Below, in pieces: positions 10,183 through 20,844 of a stretch of DNA of 51,535 bases. Source of the DNA: Pinguiococcus pyrenoidosus. Taxonomy: Eukaryota > Sar > Pinguiophyceae > Pinguiochrysidales > Pinguiochrysidaceae. The notes beneath the pieces were generated by a model. The model had not been told where the DNA came from. It made no database searches and was given only the letters and a program-made list of their open reading frames with translations. The position numbers and the translations under genes are program-made. The stretch spans positions 1 through 51,535 of the forward strand of contig JAAMXY010000164.1 in NCBI GenBank assembly GCA_019677205.1, given 5' to 3'. Numbering within the stretch: position 1 is the stretch's first letter; each line of letters begins with the position of its first letter.

Positions 10183-11353
10183 TCAGCGTGGAAGCAGCGT
10201 CATGGGCGGGAACGACGAGCGCGAGAACACGCTGAACGCCCTCCTCGTAGAAATGGACGGCTTCACCAGCACCACGAACGTCGTGGTGCTCGCGGGAACG
10301 AACCGTGTGGACGTCCTTGACAACGCGCTCACCCGCGCCGGTCGCTTCGACCGGCAGATCATGATCGACCGGCCGGACATCGCGGGGCGCAAGGAGGTCT
10401 TCCTCGTCCACATGCGCAAGCTGAGCCTCGGCGCCGACGCGAACACCGACGAGCTCGCCGGCCGGCTCGCGGCCCTGACGCCAGGCTTCGTCGGCTCCGA
10501 CATTGCGAACATCTGCAACGAGGCGGCGATTCAGGCTGCGCGGCTTGACAAGAATAAAGTAGAGCTTTCGGACTTCGAGCGGGCGATCGACCGCATCATC
10601 GGCGGGCTGGAGAGCCATCGTCTCCTGGACAAGAACGAGAAGGAAGTGGTCGCGTATCACGAGGCCGGCCATGCGGTGGCGGGTTGGAATCTCGAGCACG
10701 CGGACCCGCTGCTCAAGGTCACCATCCTGCCCCGGACCTCGGGCGCGCTGGGGTTCGCGCAGTATCTGCCCAAGGAGGTCAACCTCCGATCGAAGGACCA
10801 GATCATGGATCAGATCTGCATGGCGCTCGCCGGCCGCGCCTCGGAGGAGGTGAACTTCGGGCGGGTGACGACGGGAGCCAGCGACGACCTGCGAAGGGTG
10901 ACCGGCATGATCTACCAGATGATTCAGGTGTACGGAATGAACGAGAAGATTGGACAGCTAGCGTTCCCGAGGCAGCAGACCGGGGGATTCCCGGAAGAGA
11001 GACCATACTCTGAGCAGACTGCTCAGACCATGGACGAAGAGGCTCGCCGCATGGTGGACGAGGCGTACAAGCGCACGATCAAGCTCATCCAAGACAAGAA
11101 GCACCAGGTGGAAGCGCTCGCGCAGATGCTCCTGGAGAAGGAGACGATCTCCCACGACGACATCGTCAGCAGCATTGGGCCCCGGCCCTTCCAGAACAAT
11201 CAGACGTACGAGGATTACGTGAACTCGGCTTGGAAGAAGGATCCGGCCGAGAAGGAGTCGTCCGATGCGGCAGACGCCGAAGCGTCCGCGGGCGCCACGG
11301 ATGGCGCGACCGGTGGACTGAAGCCTGGCTTTAGCATGCGACGGAGGCGTTGA
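8352..11353 (+). CDS. AFG3L2: Mitochondrial m-AAA protease (AFG3L2/Yta12-type FtsH)
   Basis: Predicted exons are 8352..8570, 8793..8868 and 9021..11353, about 875 aa. Both introns fall in the first 100 codons (donors AAC/GTACGT and AAAG/GTACGT). The N-terminus is Arg/Ser/Ala-rich, as in a mitochondrial presequence. Two membrane segments (about residues 138-158 and 335-350) flank an intermembrane domain with a Gly-rich loop. The AAA module has Walker A GPPGTGKT (about 419), Walker B FIDEID (about 476) and an SRH region with TRAGRFDRQ. The M41 peptidase has HEAGH (about 645) with downstream [13 protein letters not shown]. The homologous complex degrades misfolded inner-membrane proteins and matures ribosomal protein L32. 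All catalytic residues are present. Plastid FtsH is less likely given the AFG3-like GFGRFYPEG segment. Confidence 0.93.
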
Positions 11354-12025
11354 CGGCTCAGGCGAGTGTGATGCCAGTGCGATGCGTGAGCATGAGGATC
11401 CGAGAGCGGTATAGCTCGGTGCTGACGGAATGCGACCTGCAGACCTTCAGATCGGAGCCTCGCAATTCGCGTGCTGTGTAGTCGTAGCTTCAACAGCAAC
11501 AGCAACAGCTTTTCTTTCCGTGGCTTCGGTTTGGCACCCATNNNNNNNNNNNNNNNNNNNNNNNNNNNNNNNNNNNNNNNNNNNNACTACCAAGAAAGGG
11601 GCACGCATCGCTTATCGGACGGTGGCGCTCCGCAGCGCCTCGTCCGCTTCCGCTGTTGTGACGGACCGACCGACGGATATCCGGCTCTCCGTCCATCACA
11701 TGCGGGCGCATTCGTCTTCCTTCCGTTTCGAAGCCTTTTACTGTTTGTGCCACAGTACAGTGCTCCAAACTGTTCGCATTAGCGATCGTTCTTCTCAACC
11801 GCCATTTTAGATTTCCGCATCCCATATTCCCGTACCACAATCCTCTGTCCTCCCCTGATTCGAAAGTTTGAAAGTCGCTAGATTACCGGAGTTCAAGTTG
11901 TTGCGTTGCTGTCGTATTGTGTGCATGCGTCCGGGCAGAGTTGAATTTGGCGCCAAAATCCGACGGAAAGCAGGCGTTTGCGCAGCATTTCGCTTCTCCA
12001 CCCCGGCCGCACCTCCCCCAGGATC
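11354..12025. other. Intergenic gap with an assembly N run
   Basis: This gap lies between two genes on the same strand. Ns occupy 11542-11585. No coding signal. A perfect 12-bp palindrome TTTGGCGCCAAA (11946-11957), an E2F-like site, lies 69 nt upstream of the EF-hand gene start. Confidence 0.5.
11946..11957. promoter_or_regulatory. E2F-like palindrome upstream of the EF-hand gene
   Basis: TTTGGCGCCAAA is a perfect inverted repeat matching the core of E2F/DP sites. Its position, shortly upstream of a start codon, fits a promoter element. Binding is not shown. Confidence 0.35.
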
Positions 12026-12811
12026 ATGTTGAAGAGAGCAGTGCTGCTGGCGCTTTTGGCCGCCGCGGCGGCGCAGGACGGCGGCCTGTACGCCGAGTAC
12101 GCCAGAGCGCGCGAGGCGCGGCCGCAGCAGAGGGGACAAGTAAGGCTTCTTTCCCGCGCTTGCTCGTGGTGCCGAGTTGTGCAGTAGCTCTAGAAGGGCG
12201 CGAGCGCGAGAAAGCGCCGCGCAGGCCGCAGGAATGGCCGGGGAAGCGGTGGATCCACGTGTAGTGGCCGCGGCGTGTTCGGGGGGGTTGAGCGCTTTTC
12301 TCACGCTTCTGCGCCACAGATGCTCCAGCTGGTGGCCTGGGCGGCGGGAGGCTTCGGTCTGTCGCATCTGTGGAGTCGCGCGCACAAGCGGAAGCTGGTG
12401 AACCAGCACCAGGCGGAGAAGCGCAAGTACGCCACAGCGCTTCAAGAAGCGGACGCGCGCCTGAAGGAGCAGGACGCCAAGATCAGAATGCTTAGCCGCG
12501 ACCTCTACAACATGGAGCTGGACAACTTGGAGCGGGACCTGGCGGAATTCAAGGCGCCGGACTCCAACGGCGACGACCAGATCACCAAGCCCGAGTTCAT
12601 GGCCTACATGCAGAACTACGTCGCGTCGCAGCCCGGCCTCGCGCTCGAAGACTTCCCCACGTTTGAGGAGTGGGATCTGAACAGCAACGGGAAGGTCACG
12701 TTCCAGGAGTGGCAGCAGGTCATGGAGTTCCTCGAGGAGGGAGGACAGACGGCGTCGCAGCAGAAGGCCGGCGCGGACAAGGCCCTCTTCACCGGGAGGA
12801 AAGCGGCATAA
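12026..12811 (+). CDS. EF-hand protein with signal peptide and coiled coil
   Basis: Predicted exons are 12026..12139 and 12320..12811, about 201 aa, joined by a phase-0 intron with donor CAA/GTAAGG. Residues 1-16 (MLKRAVLLALLAAAAA) form a signal peptide. A moderately hydrophobic segment at the start of exon 2 (LVAWAAGGFGLSHLW) may be a membrane anchor. A Lys/Glu/Ala-rich coiled coil follows. Two EF-hand loops come next: DSNGDDQITKPEF and DLNSNGKVTFQEW, both with the usual acidic positions and a final Glu. The likely role is calcium sensing in the secretory pathway or at a membrane. AATAAA near 12901 could be the polyadenylation signal. Confidence 0.8.
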
Positions 12812-13236
12812 GGCCTCGCGGCAACGGCGCAGCTCGGATTCGGAAGCAGGGGAAGACGAGACGCTATGGTCGGATTTAGTCTGTTCCGATTCAATTCATC
12901 CAATAAATGTAGCTTTCTCCAAGCTTCCAGCCGCGCCGCGGAGACGGAGGCTGCGCGGCCGCTTTCGCGGCTCGACTCTTCGGACGCATCATCACACGAG
13001 GACGCTGGACACTGGCGATTCAGAGAGACGCACGTGTCCCCCATAGCACCCACATCCACATTCACGCACTCACACGCCGCATCCAAGATATACGCACAAG
13101 CCGCATCCCAGAAACACGCACACGCCGCATCCCAGACATACGCACACACCACATCCGCAGAGACTGGTCTCCTGGGCGTCCGGATGCCGCTGATGTCAGG
13201 GAAAGTACATCAAATTCCTCCAGTACAAGCCACTTC
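12812..13236. other. Convergent intergenic gap with poly(A) signal and short tandem repeat
   Basis: AATAAA lies at about 12901, downstream of the EF-hand gene. About 13060-13160 holds three to four imperfect copies of a unit of about 24 nt (ACGCACACGCCGCATCCCAG type). No coding signal. Confidence 0.5.
13060..13165. repeat. Imperfect ~24-nt tandem repeat
   Basis: Units containing CGCACA and CCGCATCC recur about every 24 nt, with drift at both ends. The repeat lies in the 3' gap between two converging genes. Confidence 0.6.
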
Positions 13237-16200
13237 CTAGTTCTCCTGGGCGGCGCGAAGCTCACCCAGCGACACCAGCGTTCCATTTCGGAGGGTGCAC
13301 TTCGCTTTGCGCGCCCACATCTCCGCCGTGTAGCCCTCGCTATCCAGTTTGTAGGGGTCCGCCCCGTGGCCGAGCAGGAAGGCCACCGCCTCCTTGTCTC
13401 CCCGAGCGCAAGCGTGCATGAGCGCGGTCTCTCCCGAGGCATTGACCGCGTTCAGACCTTCCTCCGAGTCCGCGGAGCCCAGCTCGTCCATCCGCTCGTG
13501 AAGGAGGGAGAGAATCGAAACCGTCTTGGACGGCGGCGCGCTTCGAGATGCAGCGACGATCGGCGGCTCGCTGTCCTCAGCGATCCACGGCCTCGCGCCC
13601 TGCGCAAACAGCGCCTCCATGGCGGCCAGGTCACCCTTGGCTGCCGCAGAGGCAAGGACGCCGGTGATGTTTGGATCGTTCTCGAGGAGCGCCCGGCAGA
13701 AGCTGCTTGCCCCGTCCTTCGCCTCTTCGGAGCTCTGCCCCGCAGCGCTCAGGCCGACGAGGTCCAGGGGCTTTCTGCCTAGCTCGTCCGGCAGGTCTCT
13801 CGTCGCGCCCCGGTTGAGGAGCTCGACGACGCCGACTTCGTAGCTGACCAAAGCTGCGACGTGCAGCGCGGTCATCCCATACGGACCGGCAGCGGCATCG
13901 ACGACGGAGCCAGCGACGTCCAGGAGGTACCCGATCAAGGACTCGTCCTTGACGAGGACGGCGCAGCCCAAGGGGCTCCAGGACCAGTCGCGCGTCTCCG
14001 CGGCCTTTTCGAATCGCTGGGCGAGCGACGCCGCATTCATTGCCAAGAACGCTTCCACGACGCCCAGATCAAACTTGGGGTCTCTGTCAGCCAACTGGTG
14101 CGGCGCCTGCACGTCATGGAGTTCATTGACGCTACCGCCCGGCATCTGATCAAGGAGCGCCCGGAGGGCTTCCACGTCTTTCGCGAGGGCGGCTTGCGAC
14201 GGATTGAGGTGCTGCGGGCTGTAGTGGAGCACCGCCCAGCACTTCTGCTTCTCGTGCCGAACCGCCCAATCTTGTGCCGTTCTGCCGTCGGTATCCTTGC
14301 GATTGCGGTCAGCACCCGCCCGCAGCAGAATCAAGACCACACTGAGCGCTCCAGAACCCGCCGCGTACATGAGCGGCGTCTGGCCCAGGACGTTTGTGAT
14401 ATCAACCTCGACACCCTTCTCCTCAAGCAAGCGCTGCACCGCCTCGGTCTGGCGGCAGGACGCGGCGGTGATCAAGGGCGTCGAGAGATGGAAAAGCCAC
14501 GGCTGCTTGCGCCGGATGCGCATGGCCGCTCCGGTGGGCGATCGCTTCGCGCTCCGGTCCTTCTCGTTTTCCTCGTTGGTGCGCTCAACTCCCTTCGATC
14601 TTCGCAGCTGCCGCAGGTTCGGATCGGCACCCTGGATGAGCAAGGAATCGACAGCGCCCACGCCCGTACGGTCGACGGTTCCGTCTTCCGATTGGGTGAG
14701 CGCTGTTGCCGCGAAGAAGATCAAGGAATGGCGCTCCGTGCTGAATCGCAAGATGGCGAGAATTCGCTTCAGCCCTTCTACCTTCTTGGCCAGGAGGTCT
14801 ATCTCGGCAATGTCGCCCGACTGGACCCGAGTCAACGAAGGACTCGACGGTTCCGCTCTAGCTTCTGCTTCGGCGCACTCCTTGCGAAGCGCTTCTAAGC
14901 GCTTCTGCGCCACGTCGAGCACGACCTTGACGCAATCTGACGGAGTGCGTTTCAGATCATCTTCCTTCTTCCTCTCCGCGCCGTGCCTCAACAGCAGGAG
15001 AAGCATATCCTGGAATCCGTTCATGGCCGCGTAGTGCAGCGGCCTGACGCCCCCGCGACCGTTTGCATTCACGTCGGTCTTGTCATTCCGGAGCAGCATC
15101 TTCGCCACCTTGGTGTTGTTCAGGTGCACCGCAGCGATCAGCGCCGTGTAGCCCAGATCTGCGTTCCTGGTGTTGGGGTCCACGCAGTGAGCAAGCAGCG
15201 ACCAGACACCGACCGCGTCCCCGAGGCGAGCGACGCTGGGCAGGTCGTGCGTCTTGGGATTGTACTCCAGAAGGGCCGCCACCTTGCGACAGCTGATGTT
15301 GAACCTCTTGGACGTGTTGCTTCTCCACTTCGAACACATGATACAGAACAAGAGCTTTGCGATCGTCCGGTCGGAACCGGCATTCAGAAGCGCGGCAACC
15401 ACCGCGAATGGGTCCGACTGGAACGAGAAGACGGACTGGTGCGCCGGATTCCACTCCAGGCAAGTGCGCAGGGCGATGGCCATTGGGATGGTCTCCAAGG
15501 CGGCACCGTTGCAGTCCCGGTCCATTCTCCCGGGCGGAATGACAACGGTCTGGTCGGGCAGGGCGCGATGACCCAGGAGCGCGCTCATGCAGTCGATGGA
15601 ACCCACCGCAGCGGCCTCCCCAATCGGACTGAGCGCTGTCGGGAAGTTGTCCACGCTCCCCGCGGAGTGATCATTCGCATTCACTCCCTGCATGAGCAGG
15701 GCTTCGACTAGGTAGATGTTCCCAACAGCGCATGGCTTCGACATGTGGAGGCGCTTGCTTCCCTCGGAGCCATCCGCACGTGGATCGGCGCAAAGCAAGG
15801 ACACCGTCTCCAAGGCGTTCCGTGCGAGATCCTGCAGCTCTTGGCTGAGATCCTTCGTCTGCAGCAACGCATCTTCGATGCGTGCCAGCGGCACAAGATC
15901 CAGAGGGATGAACCCGTAGCCATCCTGGGCGTAGCGATCAGCGTTGTTTCGCAACAGAGTCGCCACGACAACCGGGTCGCATCGCGCCGCTGCCAAGTGC
16001 AAGGGCGTCGCCAGGTAGCCTGGATAGTAGGACTGCGCCCGTCGGCTCTTGCCGTCCGCCTTGTCTGCGCTCCCCGGCCCATGAGTCCGCGGGCCGACCG
16101 TCTCATCTTCGCGGCCAGCGTGCAGGACGCTGCTGTATCGATCGACGCCATACTCCAGCAGACGGCACGGCTGATTCACGCTGTTCTGCACCCAGGGTCG

Positions 16201-19200
16201 GCTCTTCAGGCTTCCGAGAATCGCCGCCGCCAAGGCCATGCCTTCATCTTGCCCACTTGACGTGGTCGGCTTGTCCTCGATGGCCGCAGACAAGACCGTG
16301 TGCCGGAAGGTCTCCCCGATTCCCAAGCTCACGTCGAAATCCTCCTGATTGCCAAGGCCAGCCTTGCGGAACTCGTCGCGCAGAATCCCTGCGCTGTCCA
16401 GGGCATCGAGGCACTCAAACGTCTCTGCACTTTCCGAATGGCAGACGGCCGTCAGGAACGCGTTCCGCATCTCGAGGAACGTCTGGAAGTTCTGCTTCTG
16501 CGTCGAGCCGGTCGGGTGCAGGGCTGTGTACACCCTCACGTACTCCCGAACGGCCGCTGCGGCAGTCGCAACCAAGGTGCACGCGTAGGCCTCTTCTCCA
16601 ATCTCATTGTCAAGCACGTCGTCCATAATCACTGTCCTTGGACAGGCCTTGCGGAGCCATTCGCGTGCGCGGAAGTGCTGCACCGCCCAAGCGCGCTGCA
16701 GCAGCTGCTTTGGGTTGGCCAACGCAATGACGAAGCACAGTGCCGGGACGATCTCGTCGGCGCCAACGACCTGCTGCTTTCCTTTCTCTCTGGCGGCTTC
16801 AATGGCGTCCAGACTGAGGCAGAAGGTGACGAGCGCGACGACTCTTTGGCAGGCGCGGCGAAGGCCCGGCAAGTCTCTCGCGCCTCCGAAGTCGTGCCGA
16901 AACGCGGCAATGGGGATGCGCCAGTGCGCCAGGCTTGGCTCCATCAAAAATCGCGCGGCGGACAAGGTTGCCGGTCCCTGGGCATCCGCTGATCTTTCCT
17001 GGTTGGTCGGAGCGTCGAAGAGTCGCTTGGCGGCGTCAACCGCATCCTCCTGAAAGTCTCTCATGCAGAGGAACGCGCCCGCCGTGCCCAGGAAGTCGCT
17101 CACTTCCGCCGACGCGGCGAGCGAGTAGGGCGCCAAGGCCAGAAGCGCCGGGAAGAGCCTCCGCGAGATCATCTTCTCGAGAAGCTCAGCGACTTGCACC
17201 CACTCGTGCGCCCCGAGAATCGACTTGGCCGGAAGCAGCAAGGTGAGGGGCGACGGCGTATGCTTCTTGGCGCCGCTGCCCGCGTCTACGTCCTGCGAGA
17301 CCGGGACTCCGACGAAGGACGCCGCCTCGGGCCCCGGTTCGACGGTCATGCTGTGTGCGGAGTCGAAGACGCTCGAGCCCACTGGGAAGGTTTCTCCGTC
17401 ACTGACGGAAACGCCATCGAGCGTGTCTGACGATTCGGTCGGCTGCGCGCGCGGGTGCAGCTGGCGCACCGCCCACCGCACAATGCTGCTGTACATCTCA
17501 TGGGCGGACGGGTCGTCATCATTCTCAGTTCCGGTCGTCATGGAGAGCTCCCTCCTGTGGCCCCCACCATCCAGATCTCTGGCGTTCGGTGGCAGCTCCG
17601 ATTGCTGCTGCTCTTTCACCTTTGACGCGGCATGATCCTCCAGCGCTCGAAGGGAGCTCTCCAGCACTTTGCGCAGTTCCCCGGCGCTTGGGTGCATGAG
17701 GCACCTCGCAATCAGCTCGTCGTTGATGTGCACTTGCGGTCCAGCGGACTCCGCCGTGCTGTCGGGCACGATCGTGAGCGTCAAAGGCCTGGGGAGCATC
17801 CACAGCAGATTCAGAACGTCGTCGGCATGCAAGTCGCCGATGTCCACGTCATTCACAGCGGTGATCTCGCCCGGCTCGATGCAGTCGCCGCCAGGATCCG
17901 AGCTGAGGATAGATCGGTTCTCCGAGGGTCCCGAAGGCAGGCGGTAGAACGATCGCCGCCTGCCAGAGACCGCCGCGGCCTGCAGGCTTGCCGGAATGTA
18001 CGCCGAAGGGAGGTCCTCCACCCGCACGAACTCCTCCAAGTTGTCCCTGCGAAACTCGATCGCCGCCCACGGAGCAGCCGTCGTCTTGACCTTGCCGCTC
18101 AGCTGAATCAAGAGCCGCTGGCTCTTCATGAGCTCCTCCACCGTGGGCACGTGCATGTGCGACGTCACGAGCGAAGCCCGCGCGAAGGTCGCGTCCTCAT
18201 CTGTCACGGTCTCGCGAGACAGCGCCACGTCGGAGTTCGTCTCGAAGCCTTCGAGGCAGAAGGTGCCGTCCAGATCCCGCCAGGAGAAGCGCAGAGGACT
18301 CCAGTACTTGATCTGAAACGTAACCATATCTGGGGAGGCAAGCGGTGTATCGCGCTTGTCCTTCCTAATTCTCACGAGCACGGCGCGGCGGAGCATGTAG
18401 AAGCGGAGCCGCTCCTCGTCGTCGGCCGCCAAAGCCGTGCAGAGGGCGACCCGGTCGCCGTCCTCGCCGAGCCCAAGGCCCAGCGACAGCGGAGCCATGT
18501 CTTCCGACGCTTCTAGCCCCTTCTTCCTCTGCGCAACTCCCGCGACGGTCGCGAGGATGCCGGCCTCGTCCTTCTGAGAAGCCTGGAGAAGAACGTCGCA
18601 GGCCGGCTGCAGCTCGAAGTCGCAGAGAAGCAAGGCGACCCCGGCCTGGATCGAGCCGAAGCCCATGTCGCGCATGCGCGCTATCAGAGAGGCTTCTTCT
18701 AGCGTCTCGCCGACGTAGGAAATGCTGCGACAGAAGAACGCGCCCGGGATCCGCACCATCACGGGCAGTCCAATCGCGGGACCTTCCAGCCAGACAGGTA
18801 CCTCGTAGAGGTCTCTCGCCTGCACGGTGGGATCGTTGACACTTTCTCCTTCGGAAACGCCGTCAGAGGGACGCAGGTCCGACACCTTGCTGTCCAGCGA
18901 CTCCCCGCTGAGTCTCCTCGTGCGCTCGCCGGCGTCAGACGGGTCGCTGCTGTTGCCCGAGGCGGAACCGAGGTTCGGCCGCTGGCCCAATCTGGCAAGC
19001 TCGGCAGCCAGCTTGCCCGGATACCAGCCTCCGCCAGCCGGGGAGAGGACGAAGCTCGCACTGCGCTTTTCGGGTGCGTCGTCGGAGGGTGCATCAAGCT
19101 GCGTACTGGCGGGACGGCCCTTGGCGTTTAGACGATGCCAGCGCGCTGACCGGCCCCGGTCTCCGCGCGTGCGGGTCCCGGACTTTCCGGCGTTGAAGCC

Positions 19201-20844
19201 GTACTTCCTCCAGCGATTCTGGAGAACGTCGTCAAAGAGAGTCTGGACATCCGCTGAATCATCTATGTCTCCGCTCCACGCGATTGTCGCGCCGAGGATC
19301 TCATCGACAATCGCCTCCGAGAGATTCATGTACGGCTTGGTCGTCCTGGCTTGCGGTGCCTCTATGCCCGCGGCAAGCTCCTTCGCTTGGCCCAGCACAT
19401 AGAGGCGCGTCCGCTTCCGCCGCTGGGACGCATCCTTCACCTGCTGCTGCCACGCGTGGACCGTGCCGGAGATCGCCAGGTGGAGGCCCAGCTGCGCGCT
19501 GCTGAAGCTGTAGCGCTTCCGCCCTTGCGGGCCCTCGTCCACCAGCGTGACACTCTCCAGCTCTCGCCGGGCACGGTCCCTCTTGGTCCAGTCGTACCAC
19601 TTGTCGCGCAGCTGTCTTGCGGCGCCAATGTTCGTGTCCTCGGCGGCGCAGGCGGTCAGGAAGTCCAGGTCGTCCAAAGGTAGGTCCGTGTCCAGCTCCA
19701 TCTCGAGGGCGCAGCTCGCGTACTGCTCGATCTGGGGATTCGTGGTTGCGAGCGCGGACGCTGGATTATTCTGCTGCTGCACGACCAGCTGGGCCGCGTG
19801 GTCGTCGAGGAAAATCGCGTCGTCCTCGCCGACCTTCACGTTGAAGATGCTGGAGCGCAGCCCCAGCTCTTGCCCGAGCTCGTCGTCGGCCAATCGAGCC
19901 GTCATGCGACTCTTCCGTGGCATCATGGAGCTCTCGTCGTCCGCGTCCTCGACGACTGTCTTTCTGGTCTCGTACTCCTGCACAATCGCAGCGACCTTGG
20001 CCTCCGCCCGCCTGGACACGAAGGCCGGCAGGGTCCGCTTCAGATACGTCTTCACGAGGAGGTTTGCCTTGTCCTTGCACTTGTCCTGCAGCGAGGGCTG
20101 GGCCACCATCCCCTTGAGCAGCTGTGCGATGATGCTCGCCTTGCGAGCGGGCGCGGAGGACTTGCCGTCGGGCGTGTCCGGCGCCGACCCAGCCGCAGCC
20201 TCGCCATCCGTGTCAAGCACGCCCAGCTCACGGAGCCACTTGTGCAGCGCGTGGGGCACCAGGCTTCTCAGCAGCTCCAGGTCATACTGCGCCGCAGCCA
20301 CCATCCTCTTCTGGTTCTGCTTGGGCGCGCCGACGGCACTGCGGATCCAAAGCCTGGCGGGGTCTCCGGGACTCTTGTGCACGCTGATGCGCAGCAGAAC
20401 ACAGGCGCCACCGTCCGCACAGGCGCCGTCGTCGCCCTCGGGCGGTTGCAGCTGTATCCGGCGGTCCCACACGGCCACGGCGTTGGGCTCCGGCAGCACA
20501 TTGGCCTCCAGACTGGTCTTGTCGAGCGCCCGGAAGCTCTGCTCCTCTTGGATCTTCACCCACAGGCGATCGCTCTTGAGCGCCGCTTCGTAGCGCAGTT
20601 CTCTCTCCAAGCCTCCGTAGGCCACACTGGGTACCCAGCGCTCCTCCACGATCGCTCTGTCGCCCTGCACGGTGTGGAGAAGCGCGCTGAGCGGCGACAC
20701 ATCCGACAGAACCACGGCGAAGAACTCCGCCGCAGAGGTCAGCGCCACCGGCAGAACGACGGAGCCGCTGTCCTTCGGAAGCCACTGAAGCGCGACGCAT
20801 TCGTGCGGTCTTAGAAAGCGCAGATGCGTCTCTGGACGGCTCAT
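13237..20844 (-). CDS. Giant intronless ankyrin-repeat protein with UBA-like and PDZ-like segments
   Basis: One uninterrupted frame. The ATG at 20844 (MSRPETHLRFLRPHE) is preferred over upstream codons in the open frame, giving about 2535 aa. The N-terminal third has no domain I recognise. Around residue 720, ARMRDMGFGSIQAGVALLLC has the MGF signature of a UBA domain. Around residues 930-1010, IEPGEITAVNDVDIGDLHAD followed by LTLTIVPD resembles the second half of a PDZ domain. From about residue 1600 to the end there are some 12-15 ankyrin repeats in groups (for example TPLHLAAARCDP, RPLHYAAMNGFQDM, TPLMYAAGSGALSV, TALMHACARGDKEA), separated by long linkers. The architecture suggests a scaffold that binds ubiquitin and several partners. 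It is soluble, with no membrane segment seen. The function is unknown. Confidence 0.85.
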   Translation of the reverse strand: MSRPETHLRFLRPHECVALQWLPKDSGSVVLPVALTSAAEFFAVVLSDVSPLSALLHTVQGDRAIVEERWVPSVAYGGLERELRYEAALKSDRLWVKIQEEQSFRALDKTSLEANVLPEPNAVAVWDRRIQLQPPEGDDGACADGGACVLLRISVHKSPGDPARLWIRSAVGAPKQNQKRMVAAAQYDLELLRSLVPHALHKWLRELGVLDTDGEAAAGSAPDTPDGKSSAPARKASIIAQLLKGMVAQPSLQDKCKDKANLLVKTYLKRTLPAFVSRRAEAKVAAIVQEYETRKTVVEDADDESSMMPRKSRMTARLADDELGQELGLRSSIFNVKVGEDDAIFLDDHAAQLVVQQQNNPASALATTNPQIEQYASCALEMELDTDLPLDDLDFLTACAAEDTNIGAARQLRDKWYDWTKRDRARRELESVTLVDEGPQGRKRYSFSSAQLGLHLAISGTVHAWQQQVKDASQRRKRTRLYVLGQAKELAAGIEAPQARTTKPYMNLSEAIVDEILGATIAWSGDIDDSADVQTLFDDVLQNRWRKYGFNAGKSGTRTRGDRGRSARWHRLNAKGRPASTQLDAPSDDAPEKRSASFVLSPAGGGWYPGKLAAELARLGQRPNLGSASGNSSDPSDAGERTRRLSGESLDSKVSDLRPSDGVSEGESVNDPTVQARDLYEVPVWLEGPAIGLPVMVRIPGAFFCRSISYVGETLEEASLIARMRDMGFGSIQAGVALLLCDFELQPACDVLLQASQKDEAGILATVAGVAQRKKGLEASEDMAPLSLGLGLGEDGDRVALCTALAADDEERLRFYMLRRAVLVRIRKDKRDTPLASPDMVTFQIKYWSPLRFSWRDLDGTFCLEGFETNSDVALSRETVTDEDATFARASLVTSHMHVPTVEELMKSQRLLIQLSGKVKTTAAPWAAIEFRRDNLEEFVRVEDLPSAYIPASLQAAAVSGRRRSFYRLPSGPSENRSILSSDPGGDCIEPGEITAVNDVDIGDLHADDVLNLLWMLPRPLTLTIVPDSTAESAGPQVHINDELIARCLMHPSAGELRKVLESSLRALEDHAASKVKEQQQSELPPNARDLDGGGHRRELSMTTGTENDDDPSAHEMYSSIVRWAVRQLHPRAQPTESSDTLDGVSVSDGETFPVGSSVFDSAHSMTVEPGPEAASFVGVPVSQDVDAGSGAKKHTPSPLTLLLPAKSILGAHEWVQVAELLEKMISRRLFPALLALAPYSLAASAEVSDFLGTAGAFLCMRDFQEDAVDAAKRLFDAPTNQERSADAQGPATLSAARFLMEPSLAHWRIPIAAFRHDFGGARDLPGLRRACQRVVALVTFCLSLDAIEAAREKGKQQVVGADEIVPALCFVIALANPKQLLQRAWAVQHFRAREWLRKACPRTVIMDDVLDNEIGEEAYACTLVATAAAAVREYVRVYTALHPTGSTQKQNFQTFLEMRNAFLTAVCHSESAETFECLDALDSAGILRDEFRKAGLGNQEDFDVSLGIGETFRHTVLSAAIEDKPTTSSGQDEGMALAAAILGSLKSRPWVQNSVNQPCRLLEYGVDRYSSVLHAGREDETVGPRTHGPGSADKADGKSRRAQSYYPGYLATPLHLAAARCDPVVVATLLRNNADRYAQDGYGFIPLDLVPLARIEDALLQTKDLSQELQDLARNALETVSLLCADPRADGSEGSKRLHMSKPCAVGNIYLVEALLMQGVNANDHSAGSVDNFPTALSPIGEAAAVGSIDCMSALLGHRALPDQTVVIPPGRMDRDCNGAALETIPMAIALRTCLEWNPAHQSVFSFQSDPFAVVAALLNAGSDRTIAKLLFCIMCSKWRSNTSKRFNISCRKVAALLEYNPKTHDLPSVARLGDAVGVWSLLAHCVDPNTRNADLGYTALIAAVHLNNTKVAKMLLRNDKTDVNANGRGGVRPLHYAAMNGFQDMLLLLLRHGAERKKEDDLKRTPSDCVKVVLDVAQKRLEALRKECAEAEARAEPSSPSLTRVQSGDIAEIDLLAKKVEGLKRILAILRFSTERHSLIFFAATALTQSEDGTVDRTGVGAVDSLLIQGADPNLRQLRRSKGVERTNEENEKDRSAKRSPTGAAMRIRRKQPWLFHLSTPLITAASCRQTEAVQRLLEEKGVEVDITNVLGQTPLMYAAGSGALSVVLILLRAGADRNRKDTDGRTAQDWAVRHEKQKCWAVLHYSPQHLNPSQAALAKDVEALRALLDQMPGGSVNELHDVQAPHQLADRDPKFDLGVVEAFLAMNAASLAQRFEKAAETRDWSWSPLGCAVLVKDESLIGYLLDVAGSVVDAAAGPYGMTALHVAALVSYEVGVVELLNRGATRDLPDELGRKPLDLVGLSAAGQSSEEAKDGASSFCRALLENDPNITGVLASAAAKGDLAAMEALFAQGARPWIAEDSEPPIVAASRSAPPSKTVSILSLLHERMDELGSADSEEGLNAVNASGETALMHACARGDKEAVAFLLGHGADPYKLDSEGYTAEMWARKAKCTLRNGTLVSLGELRAAQEN

